A stretch of 64,000 nucleotides of DNA from Moraxella caprae DSM 19149 (GTDB lineage: Bacteria; Pseudomonadota; Gammaproteobacteria; Pseudomonadales; Moraxellaceae): positions 18,037 through 82,036 of the forward strand of contig NZ_AUGF01000011.1 in the NCBI RefSeq assembly GCF_000426885.1, in the 5' to 3' direction. Below are positions 8,065-16,562 of the stretch, piece after piece. The position numbers were made by a program, and so were the translations under genes. The notes under the pieces are model-generated. The model did no database searches, had not been told where the DNA came from, and was given only the letters and a program-made list of their open reading frames with translations. Numbering within the stretch: the first letter of the stretch is position 1; each line of letters begins with the position of its first letter.

Positions 8065-9825
8065 ATGCTGACCTTTTTGGCATTATTACCAATTTTAATT
8101 GTTTTTACCTTATTGGTCGTCATGCGACTACCCGCCAAAATTGCCATGCCTGTGGCGTATTTTGCAACCGCTTTGCTGTCATTATTTGTATGGCAAACCG
8201 CTGGCAATCAAGTTGCCGCTGCGACCATTCATGGCGTATTAACCGCCGCCAACGTCCTATTCATCGTCTTTACTGCGGTGCTACTGCTTAATACCCTAAA
8301 AGAGAGCGGAGCCATTGTCGCCATCCGCCAAGGCTTTATGGGCATCTCGCCTGACCGCCGTGTACAGATGATTATTGTGGCATGGCTGTTTGGCTCACTC
8401 ATCGAAGGCTCCACAGGTTGGGGTACGCCATCAGCAGTGGGAGCTCCCCTACTGCTGGCACTCGGCTTTCCTGCAATGGCGTGTGTCATGGCAATTCTTA
8501 TCATTCAGTCCGCTCCTGTCTCCTATGGAGCAGTAGGTACACCCATTCTTATCGGCGTGAACTCGGGGCTTGAAAATAAAGAAGATGTAACCGCTGCCAT
8601 TAGTCAGCAGGGCATTGCCTTTAATGATTATATCGTGCAAATCGGGGCAAACGTTGCCTTTGTGCATTCAGTGGTGGGTTTTTTGATTCCGCTGATTTTG
8701 TGCTGTTTCTTGACCAAATTCTTTGGGGTAAAACGCTCGTTTCGCCAAGGTTTTGAAGCCGCTCCTTTTGCCATTTTTGCCGGTCTGTGCTTTGTCATCC
8801 CTTACTATTTGACCGCCAAATTTGTCGGACCCGAACTGCCTTCTTTGGTCGGAGCCGTGGTCGGTCTTGCTATTGTCGTGCCAGCTGCCAAAATGGGCTT
8901 TTTGACCCCCAAAAACACCTTTGACTTTGAAAGCCGTGATAAATGGGAAGAAGAATGGAGGGGCACCTTAGCCACCACCAACATTGATGTGAATGAAAAA
9001 GCCAAATTCTCTGTGGTTAAAGCATTCTCGCCTTATCTGCTGGTCATCGGTATTCTAATCGCCACTCGTACCATCAAGCCATTAAAAGATTGGCTAAGCA
9101 GTAATGCGGTCATCACATTTAGCAATATCCTAGAAACCAGTATCACCAACAAAACACAGCTACTGTACTCGCCTGCGACCGTGCTGCTGCTTGTCTCCAT
9201 CATCTGTATCTTTTTGTTTGGCATGAAAGGCGACACCGTCAAAAAAAGTTGGTCAGCCTCTGGCAAAACCATGATAGCCGCCGCCCCCGCCCTACTGTTC
9301 TCCATCCCGATGGTGCAAGTATTCATCAACTCTGGCACGCCTGCTGATGTTGCCGAGCCGATTCTTGCCATGCCAAAAGTACTGGCGGCAGGTGCTGCTG
9401 ATGTATTTGCAAATATGTGGCCACTCGTGTCGCCTTGGATTGGGGCATTGGGAGCGTTCATTGCGGGGTCAAACACCGTCTCTAACATGATGTTTGGCCA
9501 TTTTCAGTGGAGCACTGCCACTCAGATTGACCTAGGTGCTAATGACGCCGCCAAAGTCGTCGCCCTGCAAGCCGTGGGCGGTGCCGCTGGTAACATGATT
9601 AGCGTGCATAACGTTGTCGCTGCCTGTGCGGTGGTCGGACTGGTGAACCGTGAAGGCTTGGTTATTCGTAAGACACTCATCGCCATGAGTTATTATGTAA
9701 TACAAGCAGGTCTGGTGGGCATGGCGTTCATATTTAACCCTGTATGGTGGATTGCAGCAGCATTGTGGGCGATTGCCTTCTTTGCCATCATGACTGTTAT
9801 CAGCAAAAAGAGTGAGCGAACTTAG
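8065..9825 (+). CDS. lctP: L-lactate permease (LctP family)
   Basis: An inner-membrane proton-coupled lactate transporter of 586 residues with about a dozen or more hydrophobic helices. The start at 8065 is chosen because AAAGGAG lies four bases upstream; the longer frame from 8029 lacks such a site. Family signatures include GSLIEGSTGWGTPSAVGAPLL near residue 115, a second conserved loop GALGAFIAGSNTVSNMMF near 470 and GGAAGNMISVHNVVAA near 510. Length fits the LctP/LldP family. The lldD gene lies 371 bp downstream, so the pair probably forms the lactate uptake and oxidation unit, now split by a MITE copy. Confidence 0.96.
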   Translation: MLTFLALLPILIVFTLLVVMRLPAKIAMPVAYFATALLSLFVWQTAGNQVAAATIHGVLTAANVLFIVFTAVLLLNTLKESGAIVAIRQGFMGISPDRRVQMIIVAWLFGSLIEGSTGWGTPSAVGAPLLLALGFPAMACVMAILIIQSAPVSYGAVGTPILIGVNSGLENKEDVTAAISQQGIAFNDYIVQIGANVAFVHSVVGFLIPLILCCFLTKFFGVKRSFRQGFEAAPFAIFAGLCFVIPYYLTAKFVGPELPSLVGAVVGLAIVVPAAKMGFLTPKNTFDFESRDKWEEEWRGTLATTNIDVNEKAKFSVVKAFSPYLLVIGILIATRTIKPLKDWLSSNAVITFSNILETSITNKTQLLYSPATVLLLVSIICIFLFGMKGDTVKKSWSASGKTMIAAAPALLFSIPMVQVFINSGTPADVAEPILAMPKVLAAGAADVFANMWPLVSPWIGALGAFIAGSNTVSNMMFGHFQWSTATQIDLGANDAAKVVALQAVGGAAGNMISVHNVVAACAVVGLVNREGLVIRKTLIAMSYYVIQAGLVGMAFIFNPVWWIAAALWAIAFFAIMTVISKKSERT

Positions 9826-9852
9826 AGTATGATTTTAACAAAAGGGGTTTTA

Positions 9853-10121
9853 TAGGGCGTGTTAAACATTGGTATTTGCAATGCAAAATAAGAAAAATCG
9901 CACGTTTTTCAAGGAAAAAACAAAGGCTGTGGGTTTTCTATCAGACAAGTTTTTATTATGAAAAACAATCCGACCACTTAATTTTAAGAGATTAAGTTTT
10001 AAAAATCTTAAAAATCTACATGATTAAGTGGTTGGATAGCCATTTTTCATGCAAAAATTGATTGATATTATCAAATTCTCATCTTGTTTTATAAAATGTT
10101 ATCAATGTTCAACATGCCCTA
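9853..10121. mobile_element. Miniature inverted-repeat element, copy 3 with nested insert (269 bp)
   Basis: The ends TAGGGCGTGTTAAAC and GTTCAACATGCCCTA are imperfect inverted repeats flanked by TA. The interior matches copies 1 and 2 up to CAAGTTTTT at about 9953, and again from AGCCATTTTTCATGC at about 10037. Between those points the shared 20-odd bases are replaced by an unrelated segment with its own inverted repeats. The left arm of the inner hairpin is degraded, so this copy looks older than the other two. Confidence 0.85.
9968..10037. repeat. Nested 70 bp inverted-repeat segment inside MITE copy 3
   Basis: ATCCGACCACTTAAT at 9968-9982 and ATTAAGTGGTTGGAT at 10023-10037 are inverted repeats with one mismatch. 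The AT-rich centre is itself partly self-complementary. It has no counterpart in the other two MITE copies, so it is best read as a second, smaller element inserted into the first. Confidence 0.7.
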
Positions 10122-10128
10122 ATCCCTT

Positions 10129-10157
10129 TTGTTATTTTTTATAAATTATTGTAAAAT
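10129..10157 (+). promoter_or_regulatory. Probable lldD promoter beside the MITE end
   Basis: TTGTTA at 10129-10134 and TAAAAT at 10152-10157 are spaced by 17 bases and lie 40 bases upstream of the lldD start. The -35 box begins only eight bases after the end of MITE copy 3. Confidence 0.5.
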
Positions 10158-10196
10158 ACACCCCATTTTCAAAACTTTAAAAACTAAGGCTGTTTT

Positions 10197-11405
10197 ATGG
10201 CAGATTTAAGTAAAATCACCGAAATCGAAGACCTACGCCGTATTGCCGAGCGTAAAGTACCCCGCATGTTCTATGACTATGTGGACTCAGGCTCGTGGAC
10301 ACAGACCACTTATCGCAATAACGAGACCGATTTTGACCGCATCAAGCTACGCCAACGTGTACTCGTGGACATGGAAGGTCGTTCGCTTGCCACACAGATG
10401 ATAGGGCAAGACGTGCATATGCCAGTGGCAATCGCCCCGACAGGCTTTACGGGTATGATGTGGGCAGACGGTGAGATTCACGCGGCTCGTGCTGCTGAGA
10501 AATTTGGCATTCCCTTTTCGCTCTCGACGATGAGTATTTGTTCTATTGAAGATGTCGCAGAGAACACCACCAAGCCATTTTGGTTTCAGCTGTATGTCAT
10601 GCGTGATAAAAAATTCATGGAAAATCTGATTCGCCGTGCCAAAGAAGCCAAATGCTCTGCCCTTATCTTAACAGCTGATTTACAGGTGCTAGGACAACGC
10701 CACAAAGACATCAAAAATGGTCTGTCTGCACCCCCTAAGCCTACCCTAACCAACATCATCAATCTGATGACCAAACCTGAATGGTGCTTTAATATGCTTG
10801 GCACCAAACGCCATACCTTTCGCAACATTGTCGGTCATGCCGAAGGGGTGGGCGATTTGTCTAGCCTATCATCTTGGACGGCAGAGCAGTTTGACCCGAG
10901 CCTTAATTGGGACGATGTCGCTCGTATCAAAGAGCTATGGGGCGGACCACTCATTATCAAAGGCATCATGGAGCCCGAAGACGCCATTTTGGCTGCCAAA
11001 TCAGGGGCGGACGCCATGGTCATCTCCAACCACGGCGGTCGTCAACTAGACGGAGCCCCAAGCTCTATCGCTAGCCTTGCCGACTGCGTGCAAGCGGTAC
11101 AAGCAGAAAACTCAAAATGCGAAATCTGGCTAGACAGTGGTATCCGCTCAGGTCAAGACGTGCTAAAAGCCATCGCACTAGGAGCAAAAGGCACGATGAT
11201 AGGTCGCTCATTCCTATATGGTCTGGGGGCGTATGGCGAAGATGGCGTTCGCCGTGCCTTAGAGATTATCTACAAAGAGTGCGACATCACGATGGCGTTC
11301 TGCGGTCATACCAACATCAGCACCGTCAATGAAGACATCTTTGTCAAAGGCACATACGAGAATCTCAAAGCCAGTAACCCCCATGTTACGCCAATTCGTT
11401 GGTAA
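10197..11405 (+). CDS. lldD: FMN-dependent L-lactate dehydrogenase LldD
   Basis: LldD oxidises L-lactate to pyruvate and passes electrons to the respiratory chain at the inner membrane. The 402-residue protein belongs to the FMN alpha-hydroxy-acid oxidase family: N-terminal VPRMFYDYVDSGSWTQTTYR, FMN-binding PVAIAPTGFTGM, the substrate-binding block WFQLYVMRD, and the active-site signature SNHGGRQLDGAPSS near residue 277, which contains the catalytic histidine and an FMN-binding arginine. C-terminal DSGIRSGQDVLKAIALGA and IGRSFLYGLGAYGEDG complete the barrel. It is preceded by the lactate permease and followed by a strong terminator. Confidence 0.97.
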   Translation: MADLSKITEIEDLRRIAERKVPRMFYDYVDSGSWTQTTYRNNETDFDRIKLRQRVLVDMEGRSLATQMIGQDVHMPVAIAPTGFTGMMWADGEIHAARAAEKFGIPFSLSTMSICSIEDVAENTTKPFWFQLYVMRDKKFMENLIRRAKEAKCSALILTADLQVLGQRHKDIKNGLSAPPKPTLTNIINLMTKPEWCFNMLGTKRHTFRNIVGHAEGVGDLSSLSSWTAEQFDPSLNWDDVARIKELWGGPLIIKGIMEPEDAILAAKSGADAMVISNHGGRQLDGAPSSIASLADCVQAVQAENSKCEIWLDSGIRSGQDVLKAIALGAKGTMIGRSFLYGLGAYGEDGVRRALEIIYKECDITMAFCGHTNISTVNEDIFVKGTYENLKASNPHVTPIRW

Positions 11406-11411
11406 AAACAC

Positions 11412-11438
11412 AAAACCACGTCTTAGGACGTGGTTTTT
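11412..11438 (+). terminator. Intrinsic terminator after lldD
   Basis: AAAACCACGTC and GACGTGGTTTT form an 11 bp stem with loop TTAG, followed by a run of Ts. It lies seven bases after the lldD stop codon. Confidence 0.9.
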
Positions 11439-11488
11439 TACTGATGCATTTACCCATGGCAAGCTCATACAGTTCATTGAATCATCCA

Positions 11489-12169
11489 TCAAAACTGCGC
11501 CCACGTCCCACTTTTCATGTGTAGCACCCTATCAGCTCGTGCCGCCAATGTCCTGTCATGCGTGACCATGAGTAGTGCCATGCCAAGCGTATCTTGTAGC
11601 TCTGAGAGTAGCTCAAACACCGCCAAAGCATTATCATCATCTAGGTTGCCCGTTGGCTCATCAGCCAACACCAAACTCGGGCGTGTCACTAACGCACGGG
11701 CAATCGCCACACGCTGACGCTCACCGCCTGACAACTCGCTTGGGCGGTGGTGGGTACGATGCGACAGACCGACACGGTCTAGTAGTTCATTTGCCCTATC
11801 TTTTGCTTCGTTAATACTGACATCAGCACGCATGAGCAAGGGCATGGCAACATTTTCGGTGGCACTAAACTCCGCCAGTAGATGATGAAACTGATAAATA
11901 AAACCCAAATGCTCATTACGCATCTGTCCACGTGCCGTCTCATTTAAATGATTTAGGCACACGCCTTTGAGCCATACTTCGCCCTCAGTTGGTGTATCAA
12001 GCCCTCCCAATAAGTGCAACAGCGTGCTTTTGCCCGAACCGCTACTACCAACGATGGCAACACGTTCGCCTTGATGAACGGTTAAATCAAGCCCTGTCAG
12101 TACAGATGTTTGAATCTTGCCTTCGTCATAGATTTTGCTGATATTTTTTGCCTCTAAAATAATACTCAT
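11489..12169 (-). CDS. lolD: Lipoprotein-releasing system ATPase LolD
   Basis: LolD is the cytoplasmic ATPase of the LolCDE transporter, which extracts lipoproteins from the inner membrane for transfer to LolA. The 226-residue product has Walker [18 protein letters not shown]-loop [12 protein letters not shown] signature [15 protein letters not shown], Walker [13 protein letters not shown] and the H-loop VTHD. The segment [20 protein letters not shown] is typical of LolD among MacB-like ATPases. GGAAATTAG lies before the start. It follows lolC by nine bases on the same strand, so they form an operon. Confidence 0.97.
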   Translation of the reverse strand: MSIILEAKNISKIYDEGKIQTSVLTGLDLTVHQGERVAIVGSSGSGKSTLLHLLGGLDTPTEGEVWLKGVCLNHLNETARGQMRNEHLGFIYQFHHLLAEFSATENVAMPLLMRADVSINEAKDRANELLDRVGLSHRTHHRPSELSGGERQRVAIARALVTRPSLVLADEPTGNLDDDNALAVFELLSELQDTLGMALLMVTHDRTLAARADRVLHMKSGTWAQF

Positions 12170-12178
12170 CTAATTTCC

Positions 12179-13417
12179 TTATTCATAACGCAAGGTTTGG
12201 GCGGGCTGAATTTTTGACGCACGCAAAGCAGGATAAATGGTCATGACAAATGACAATAAAAATGATGCGGATGTGATAAGCAGTACATCGCTTACCTTTA
12301 CTTGTGATGGCAAATAATTGACAAAATACGCATCAAACAAATGTAGTCCAAAGAAATTATTAATAAAACCTAAAATATCACTCACCGTCAAAGCAAGAGT
12401 TATGCCCAATATCGTCCCTGCTATCGTACCAATCACGCCAATAATCATGCCTTGCACCATAAAGACTTGCATGATAAGCTTAGGACTTGCCCCAAAGGTC
12501 TTTAAAATCGCGATGTCAGATTTTTTATCCGTCACAAGCATGACAAGGCTAGACACGATATTAAAAGCCGCCACCACAATGATTAAAAAAAGCAGTAGTC
12601 CCACCATGGCTTTTTCCATTTGAATGGCGGAGAACAGATTGCCGTGCGTGCTTGTCCAGTCATTAGCAATCAAACGCTCAGGAGCGATGTTCTGTGCTTT
12701 TAGTGCCGCTTGGGGGGCTTTAAAAATATCATTCATTTTTAGGCGAATGCCCTGAGCTCCCTCGGGCAGACGCAGTAGCACGCCTGCATCACGCATGGCA
12801 ACATACGCCATGGTGCTGTCAATCTCAGGGCTGATGCTAAACGTCCCCACAAGGGTAAAACGCTTAAATCTAGGAACAACACCCGCCACCGATACCGATG
12901 CTTCGGGCATTACCAAGGTTACCTTATCGCCTATCATCAGTCCCATAGATTGCACCATGCTCTCACCCAAGACAATACCAAACTCCCCCGCCCTTAATAC
13001 ATGGATGTCGCCTTGCACCATATGTTCACCAATGATGGACACTTTGGTTTCATACTCAGGCTCAATGCCTGTTACCATAATACCCGCCACCTGTCCATGA
13101 GCGGTCAGCATGCCTTGCAATCCGATAAATGGAGCAGTTGCCACGACATTTTTGTCATTCTCTTCAATCTTTGTGGCAAGTGTTTGCCAATCAGGCATAA
13201 TCTCATAAGAGCTGACATTTGCCTGTGACACCATGCCCAAAATGCGGGTTTTTAACTCCCTATCAAAGCCATTCATCACCGACAAAACAGTAATAAGCAC
13301 CGCCACACCAAGGGTTAGCCCAATCATTGAGATGAGTGAGATAAAGGAGATAAAGCCATTTTTACGCTCAGCTCGGGTGTATCTTAGCCCGATAAATAAA
13401 GCAAGGGGACGAAACAT
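12179..13417 (-). CDS. lolC: Lipoprotein-releasing system permease LolC/LolE
   Basis: An inner-membrane permease with one helix near the N-terminus, a large periplasmic domain and three C-terminal helices, the MacB/FtsX layout. FISFISLISMIGLTLGVAVL near the N-terminus is characteristic of LolC/LolE proteins. I chose the ATG at 13417 (MFRPLALFIGLRY), which gives the usual LolC start and 412 residues; an ATG at 13450 would add 11 residues. Only one permease gene sits beside lolD here, so whether the transporter is a homodimer of this protein or has a distant LolE partner cannot be seen. Confidence 0.93.
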   Translation of the reverse strand: MFRPLALFIGLRYTRAERKNGFISFISLISMIGLTLGVAVLITVLSVMNGFDRELKTRILGMVSQANVSSYEIMPDWQTLATKIEENDKNVVATAPFIGLQGMLTAHGQVAGIMVTGIEPEYETKVSIIGEHMVQGDIHVLRAGEFGIVLGESMVQSMGLMIGDKVTLVMPEASVSVAGVVPRFKRFTLVGTFSISPEIDSTMAYVAMRDAGVLLRLPEGAQGIRLKMNDIFKAPQAALKAQNIAPERLIANDWTSTHGNLFSAIQMEKAMVGLLLFLIIVVAAFNIVSSLVMLVTDKKSDIAILKTFGASPKLIMQVFMVQGMIIGVIGTIAGTILGITLALTVSDILGFINNFFGLHLFDAYFVNYLPSQVKVSDVLLITSASFLLSFVMTIYPALRASKIQPAQTLRYE

Positions 13418-13589
13418 AAATGGGGATTGCCTTTTAAAATTTGACGCCATAGTTTACACCATTTTGGCATGCTTTTGGGGATTTTGTCGTTCATGATGAT
13501 AAATTTTATCCAAATCAGTAGGATAAGATGACTTGATTTTTTAAAATTCCCCCCTATAAAGATGGGGTATTTATTCATTCGGAACTCCC

Positions 13590-14558
13590 ATGAGCATTCG
13601 CTACGACTACAAGCATGAAGTACCACCCCAAAAGATAGACTTGCCTTGCGACAAAAATGCAGGACATGGCGATCATTGGGCGATTTTAACCAATAACATT
13701 GCCGATGACGTGCCAGATTGGCTCCAAGCCATGTTGGAGACTGCCACCCTGCCTGCTGGTTTGACCGTGGGGCGTACTGATCATAAGACCCTTTTACTCG
13801 GACAAGACACCCCTTGTCACATCAAGCAAATTCTTACCATGGATAACGGCAAACCCACCGCTTTTATCAACGCCTACCCTTCGGTGCATAGTCCTTATGG
13901 GGTAAACTGTCAGATTGAGCGAGTGATTCGCTGTGAGCGTACCGCTGACGCCATTTTACGCCTTCGAACCACCGATGGCACAACCATCTACGCCTTTGAC
14001 CAGCTCTACGCCATCAATCGCCACGAGTACAAAACCCCAAAAAATTACTTTGCTAATTTTAGTGCATGGGCGTACAACATTGAACCAAGCAACAAAGATG
14101 AGACGCTACTGGTCAAAAACCCAAAAGCCATTCGCTATCATCGTGCCTTTAATGACATCGTAGCGGATAATGGTGGCATAGTGCCTGATGACATTGATGA
14201 GCAAATAAAAACATGGACGCCCAAAGACGGCAATGAAAACATGCCTCTTGCTCCTGTAGAAATTAACTTTGGGGAGAGCTGCATTTATCTGTTTGGCGAC
14301 ACCTTTGGGCAAGAAGATGAAGCATGGTGCCAAGGTCAGGTGCTGGGCATAAGCCGTACTGAATTTTTTGGCATACCCATCACACTCTTTGATGTGGCAA
14401 TTTTACGTGAACCCAATGCCGAGGCCTTTGTGGTGCGTATCGCTGCCGTCAGCAATGAGCAAAACCGTCAGATTCAAGTGCAAGACTACATTCAAGCAAA
14501 CGTCTGGCTACAAGTGGCAATCTATGCCGAGAACCAACAAAGGCAATCTCACATCTAG
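13590..14558 (+). CDS. Conserved hypothetical protein, 322 residues
   Basis: A soluble-looking protein with no signal peptide and no transmembrane helix. It is rich in beta-prone stretches and acidic residues; the C-terminal third reads EINFGESCIYLFGDTFGQEDEAWCQGQVLGI, then strands with FVVRIAAVSN and a terminal amphipathic region. I recognise no catalytic motif and cannot name a family. The start ATG at 13590 follows GGAACTCCC, giving a usable ribosome binding site. It is divergent from lolC and ends near the shared terminator at 14700-14738. Codon use resembles its neighbours, so it is a genuine resident gene. Confidence 0.75.
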   Translation: MSIRYDYKHEVPPQKIDLPCDKNAGHGDHWAILTNNIADDVPDWLQAMLETATLPAGLTVGRTDHKTLLLGQDTPCHIKQILTMDNGKPTAFINAYPSVHSPYGVNCQIERVIRCERTADAILRLRTTDGTTIYAFDQLYAINRHEYKTPKNYFANFSAWAYNIEPSNKDETLLVKNPKAIRYHRAFNDIVADNGGIVPDDIDEQIKTWTPKDGNENMPLAPVEINFGESCIYLFGDTFGQEDEAWCQGQVLGISRTEFFGIPITLFDVAILREPNAEAFVVRIAAVSNEQNRQIQVQDYIQANVWLQVAIYAENQQRQSHI

Positions 14559-14699
14559 CGATATTGATGGCGTATTTGCCAAGCCCTACTCATCATCTTG
14601 ACCATAATTTTCACGTATTATATCAATGACCATCTATATCAAGCCACAATTTTAAAAGCCATGTTTAAACAACACCTTTGCTCATCACTTAACTTTATG

Positions 14700-14738
14700 A
14701 AAAAAGTCCGCAACCCAACACAGATTGCGGACTTTTTT
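14700..14738. terminator. Bidirectional terminator between 13590 gene and oprM
   Basis: AAAAAAGTCCGCAA and TTGCGGACTTTTTT are perfect 14 bp inverted repeats with an 11-base loop. The A run on one side and T run on the other let it act for both convergent units. It is ten bases past the oprM stop. Confidence 0.9.
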
Positions 14739-14748
14739 GATGACAAAA

Positions 14749-16473
14749 TCAAGGAGTTACTTGCACAGACTCACTATCATCAGCAGGTTTGATGATGGCT
14801 AATCCCGATGGGTTAGTGGCAGGCATACTGGTCGCCTGTGCGTCGTTGGTCGTGGCAAGCTTCGTTGCCACACCACCTACATTTGATGGCTCTACCACAC
14901 TGATATTATTAGGCTCAGGCTGTACAAGCTCTGGGCTGGTGGCAGTATTAGCGCCTTTAATTTGGGCATTTGCCAACTGCTCAGCGGTAGCAAGACTTGC
15001 TGTCTGCATGGCTTCACGCTGTTTATTAAAGTTTGTAATCTGCTCAGCCGAAAGTGTCGCTCCCCCACCTAATACTTGATAAAGCTCAATCTGACTTAGA
15101 ATTTTTTGTAATTCCAAATTCAAAATGCTTTGTTGATTGGCAAAAAGCGAACGCTCAGCATCTAGCACATTAAGATAATTATCAAGCCCCGAGCGAAAAC
15201 GTGCGTGGGCAATGTTATAGGTTTCTTGATAATTTTTTTGTAGGCGATACTGTGAATTTAGCTGATGTTCCATGGTGGCACGGGTAGCAAGCACATCAGA
15301 GACTTCTTTAAATGCCGTTTGAATGGTTTTTTCATAATTCACCAACGCTTGCTTTTGACCGATTTGTGCGACTTCATAATTAGCACGTCTGTATCCTGCA
15401 TCAAAAATTGGCAAGCTAATAGATGGACCCACTGACCAACTAAACGCCCCTGATTTGAACAAATCCCCCAAATCAGTGGAGCCATAGCCGATGTTGCTTG
15501 ATAGTCTAATGCTAGGAAAATAGGCAGCACGAGCCACATTGATGTTCGCTCCTGCTGCTTTTAGGCGATGTTCAGCTTGGACGATGTCAGGGCGATAGTA
15601 TAACAACTCACTGGGCAGACCCGTACTAAATAGACTTTGCGTGGTGATGTTATTTACGCCTAAATCAGGCAATAGCTCCACAGGTATCGGGGTTCCCAAT
15701 AATAACTGCAAGGCATTTTTTGTTTTTAAGATATTGGTATCCGCCTGATAGACTGCCAATTTGGCAGATTCTAGCGACGCTTCGGCTTGCAGACTGGTTG
15801 ATTTGGCATCAATGCCCGCCTCAAAACGCTTATTGTTAATGAACAGCGAATGCTCACGAGTTTTTAACGTTTCTAGGGCGAGCTGACGTTGTGCCATGGC
15901 ATAGCTAAGATTGACATAGCCTTGGGCGATTGCTGAGATGATAGAAATTTGAGCGGCATCTTTGGCGGAATTTTGTGCCAGATAGTCATGTAGTGCTGCT
16001 TCTTTGGCACTAGCAACCCGACCCCACAAATCAAGCTCATAACTTGACAGCGCAAGTCCAACATTATAATTGGTGCTAGGATTTCTATCACGAGCATCTG
16101 CCCCACGAGTTGCCCCGCCCGATACGCCAATATTGGGGTAGGCATTGGCATTGGTGACCTGATACTGAGCCCTGGCACTTTGCACCGCCAAGATGGCTGA
16201 TTGTAAGTCTTTATTGTGAGTCAGACCCATTTCAATCAGGGCTTTTAATTTAGGATCAGCATAAAAATCTTGCCAACGCATGCCTGCCAAGCTTGGTGCC
16301 TCAGGCGTGCTGATGGTTGTATCAACATCAAGTACTTCATAAGGCAACTCTAAAGGCACTTTTGGCTGAGCCAATACACTTTGTGATTTTTGGGGAATGG
16401 TACTACACGCAGTCATGAACAAGGCAAGCGTGCTTAGCATGAACACACGTGATGTTTTTATGTTATTTTTCAT
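14749..16473 (-). CDS. oprM: Outer-membrane efflux channel, OprM/MtrE type lipoprotein
   Basis: The outer-membrane duct of an RND pump. It has a lipoprotein signal peptide ending in the lipobox MTAC at residues 20-23, then two outer-membrane factor repeats, with family blocks such as YELDLWGRVASAKEAAL near 130 and GLPSELLYYRPDIVQAEHRL near 290, followed by FPSIRLSSNIGYGS and SLPIFDAG. After the usual end of the family (LYQVLGGG, about residue 462) there is an extra tail of about 110 residues rich in Ala, Thr, Asn, Pro and Ser, which is odd for OprM. It is the last gene of acrA-acrB-oprM. The symbol follows the closest characterised role. Confidence 0.95.
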   Translation of the reverse strand: MKNNIKTSRVFMLSTLALFMTACSTIPQKSQSVLAQPKVPLELPYEVLDVDTTISTPEAPSLAGMRWQDFYADPKLKALIEMGLTHNKDLQSAILAVQSARAQYQVTNANAYPNIGVSGGATRGADARDRNPSTNYNVGLALSSYELDLWGRVASAKEAALHDYLAQNSAKDAAQISIISAIAQGYVNLSYAMAQRQLALETLKTREHSLFINNKRFEAGIDAKSTSLQAEASLESAKLAVYQADTNILKTKNALQLLLGTPIPVELLPDLGVNNITTQSLFSTGLPSELLYYRPDIVQAEHRLKAAGANINVARAAYFPSIRLSSNIGYGSTDLGDLFKSGAFSWSVGPSISLPIFDAGYRRANYEVAQIGQKQALVNYEKTIQTAFKEVSDVLATRATMEHQLNSQYRLQKNYQETYNIAHARFRSGLDNYLNVLDAERSLFANQQSILNLELQKILSQIELYQVLGGGATLSAEQITNFNKQREAMQTASLATAEQLANAQIKGANTATSPELVQPEPNNISVVEPSNVGGVATKLATTNDAQATSMPATNPSGLAIIKPADDSESVQVTP

Positions 16474-16562
16474 AATATCTCTCTTTAACCAAATCAGCCC
16501 AAATCATGTCATGATACACAATGCAGGCTAATTTGGCAATGTCTTCCTATTGGTTGCCACGC

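Larger units (their letters stand above)
9826..10196. other. Gap between lctP and lldD
   Basis: This 371 bp gap is mostly MITE copy 3 (9853-10121) with a nested 70 bp inverted-repeat insert (9968-10037). The remaining right-hand part holds the apparent lldD promoter. I see no gene and no obvious lctP terminator other than the element itself. Confidence 0.7.
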
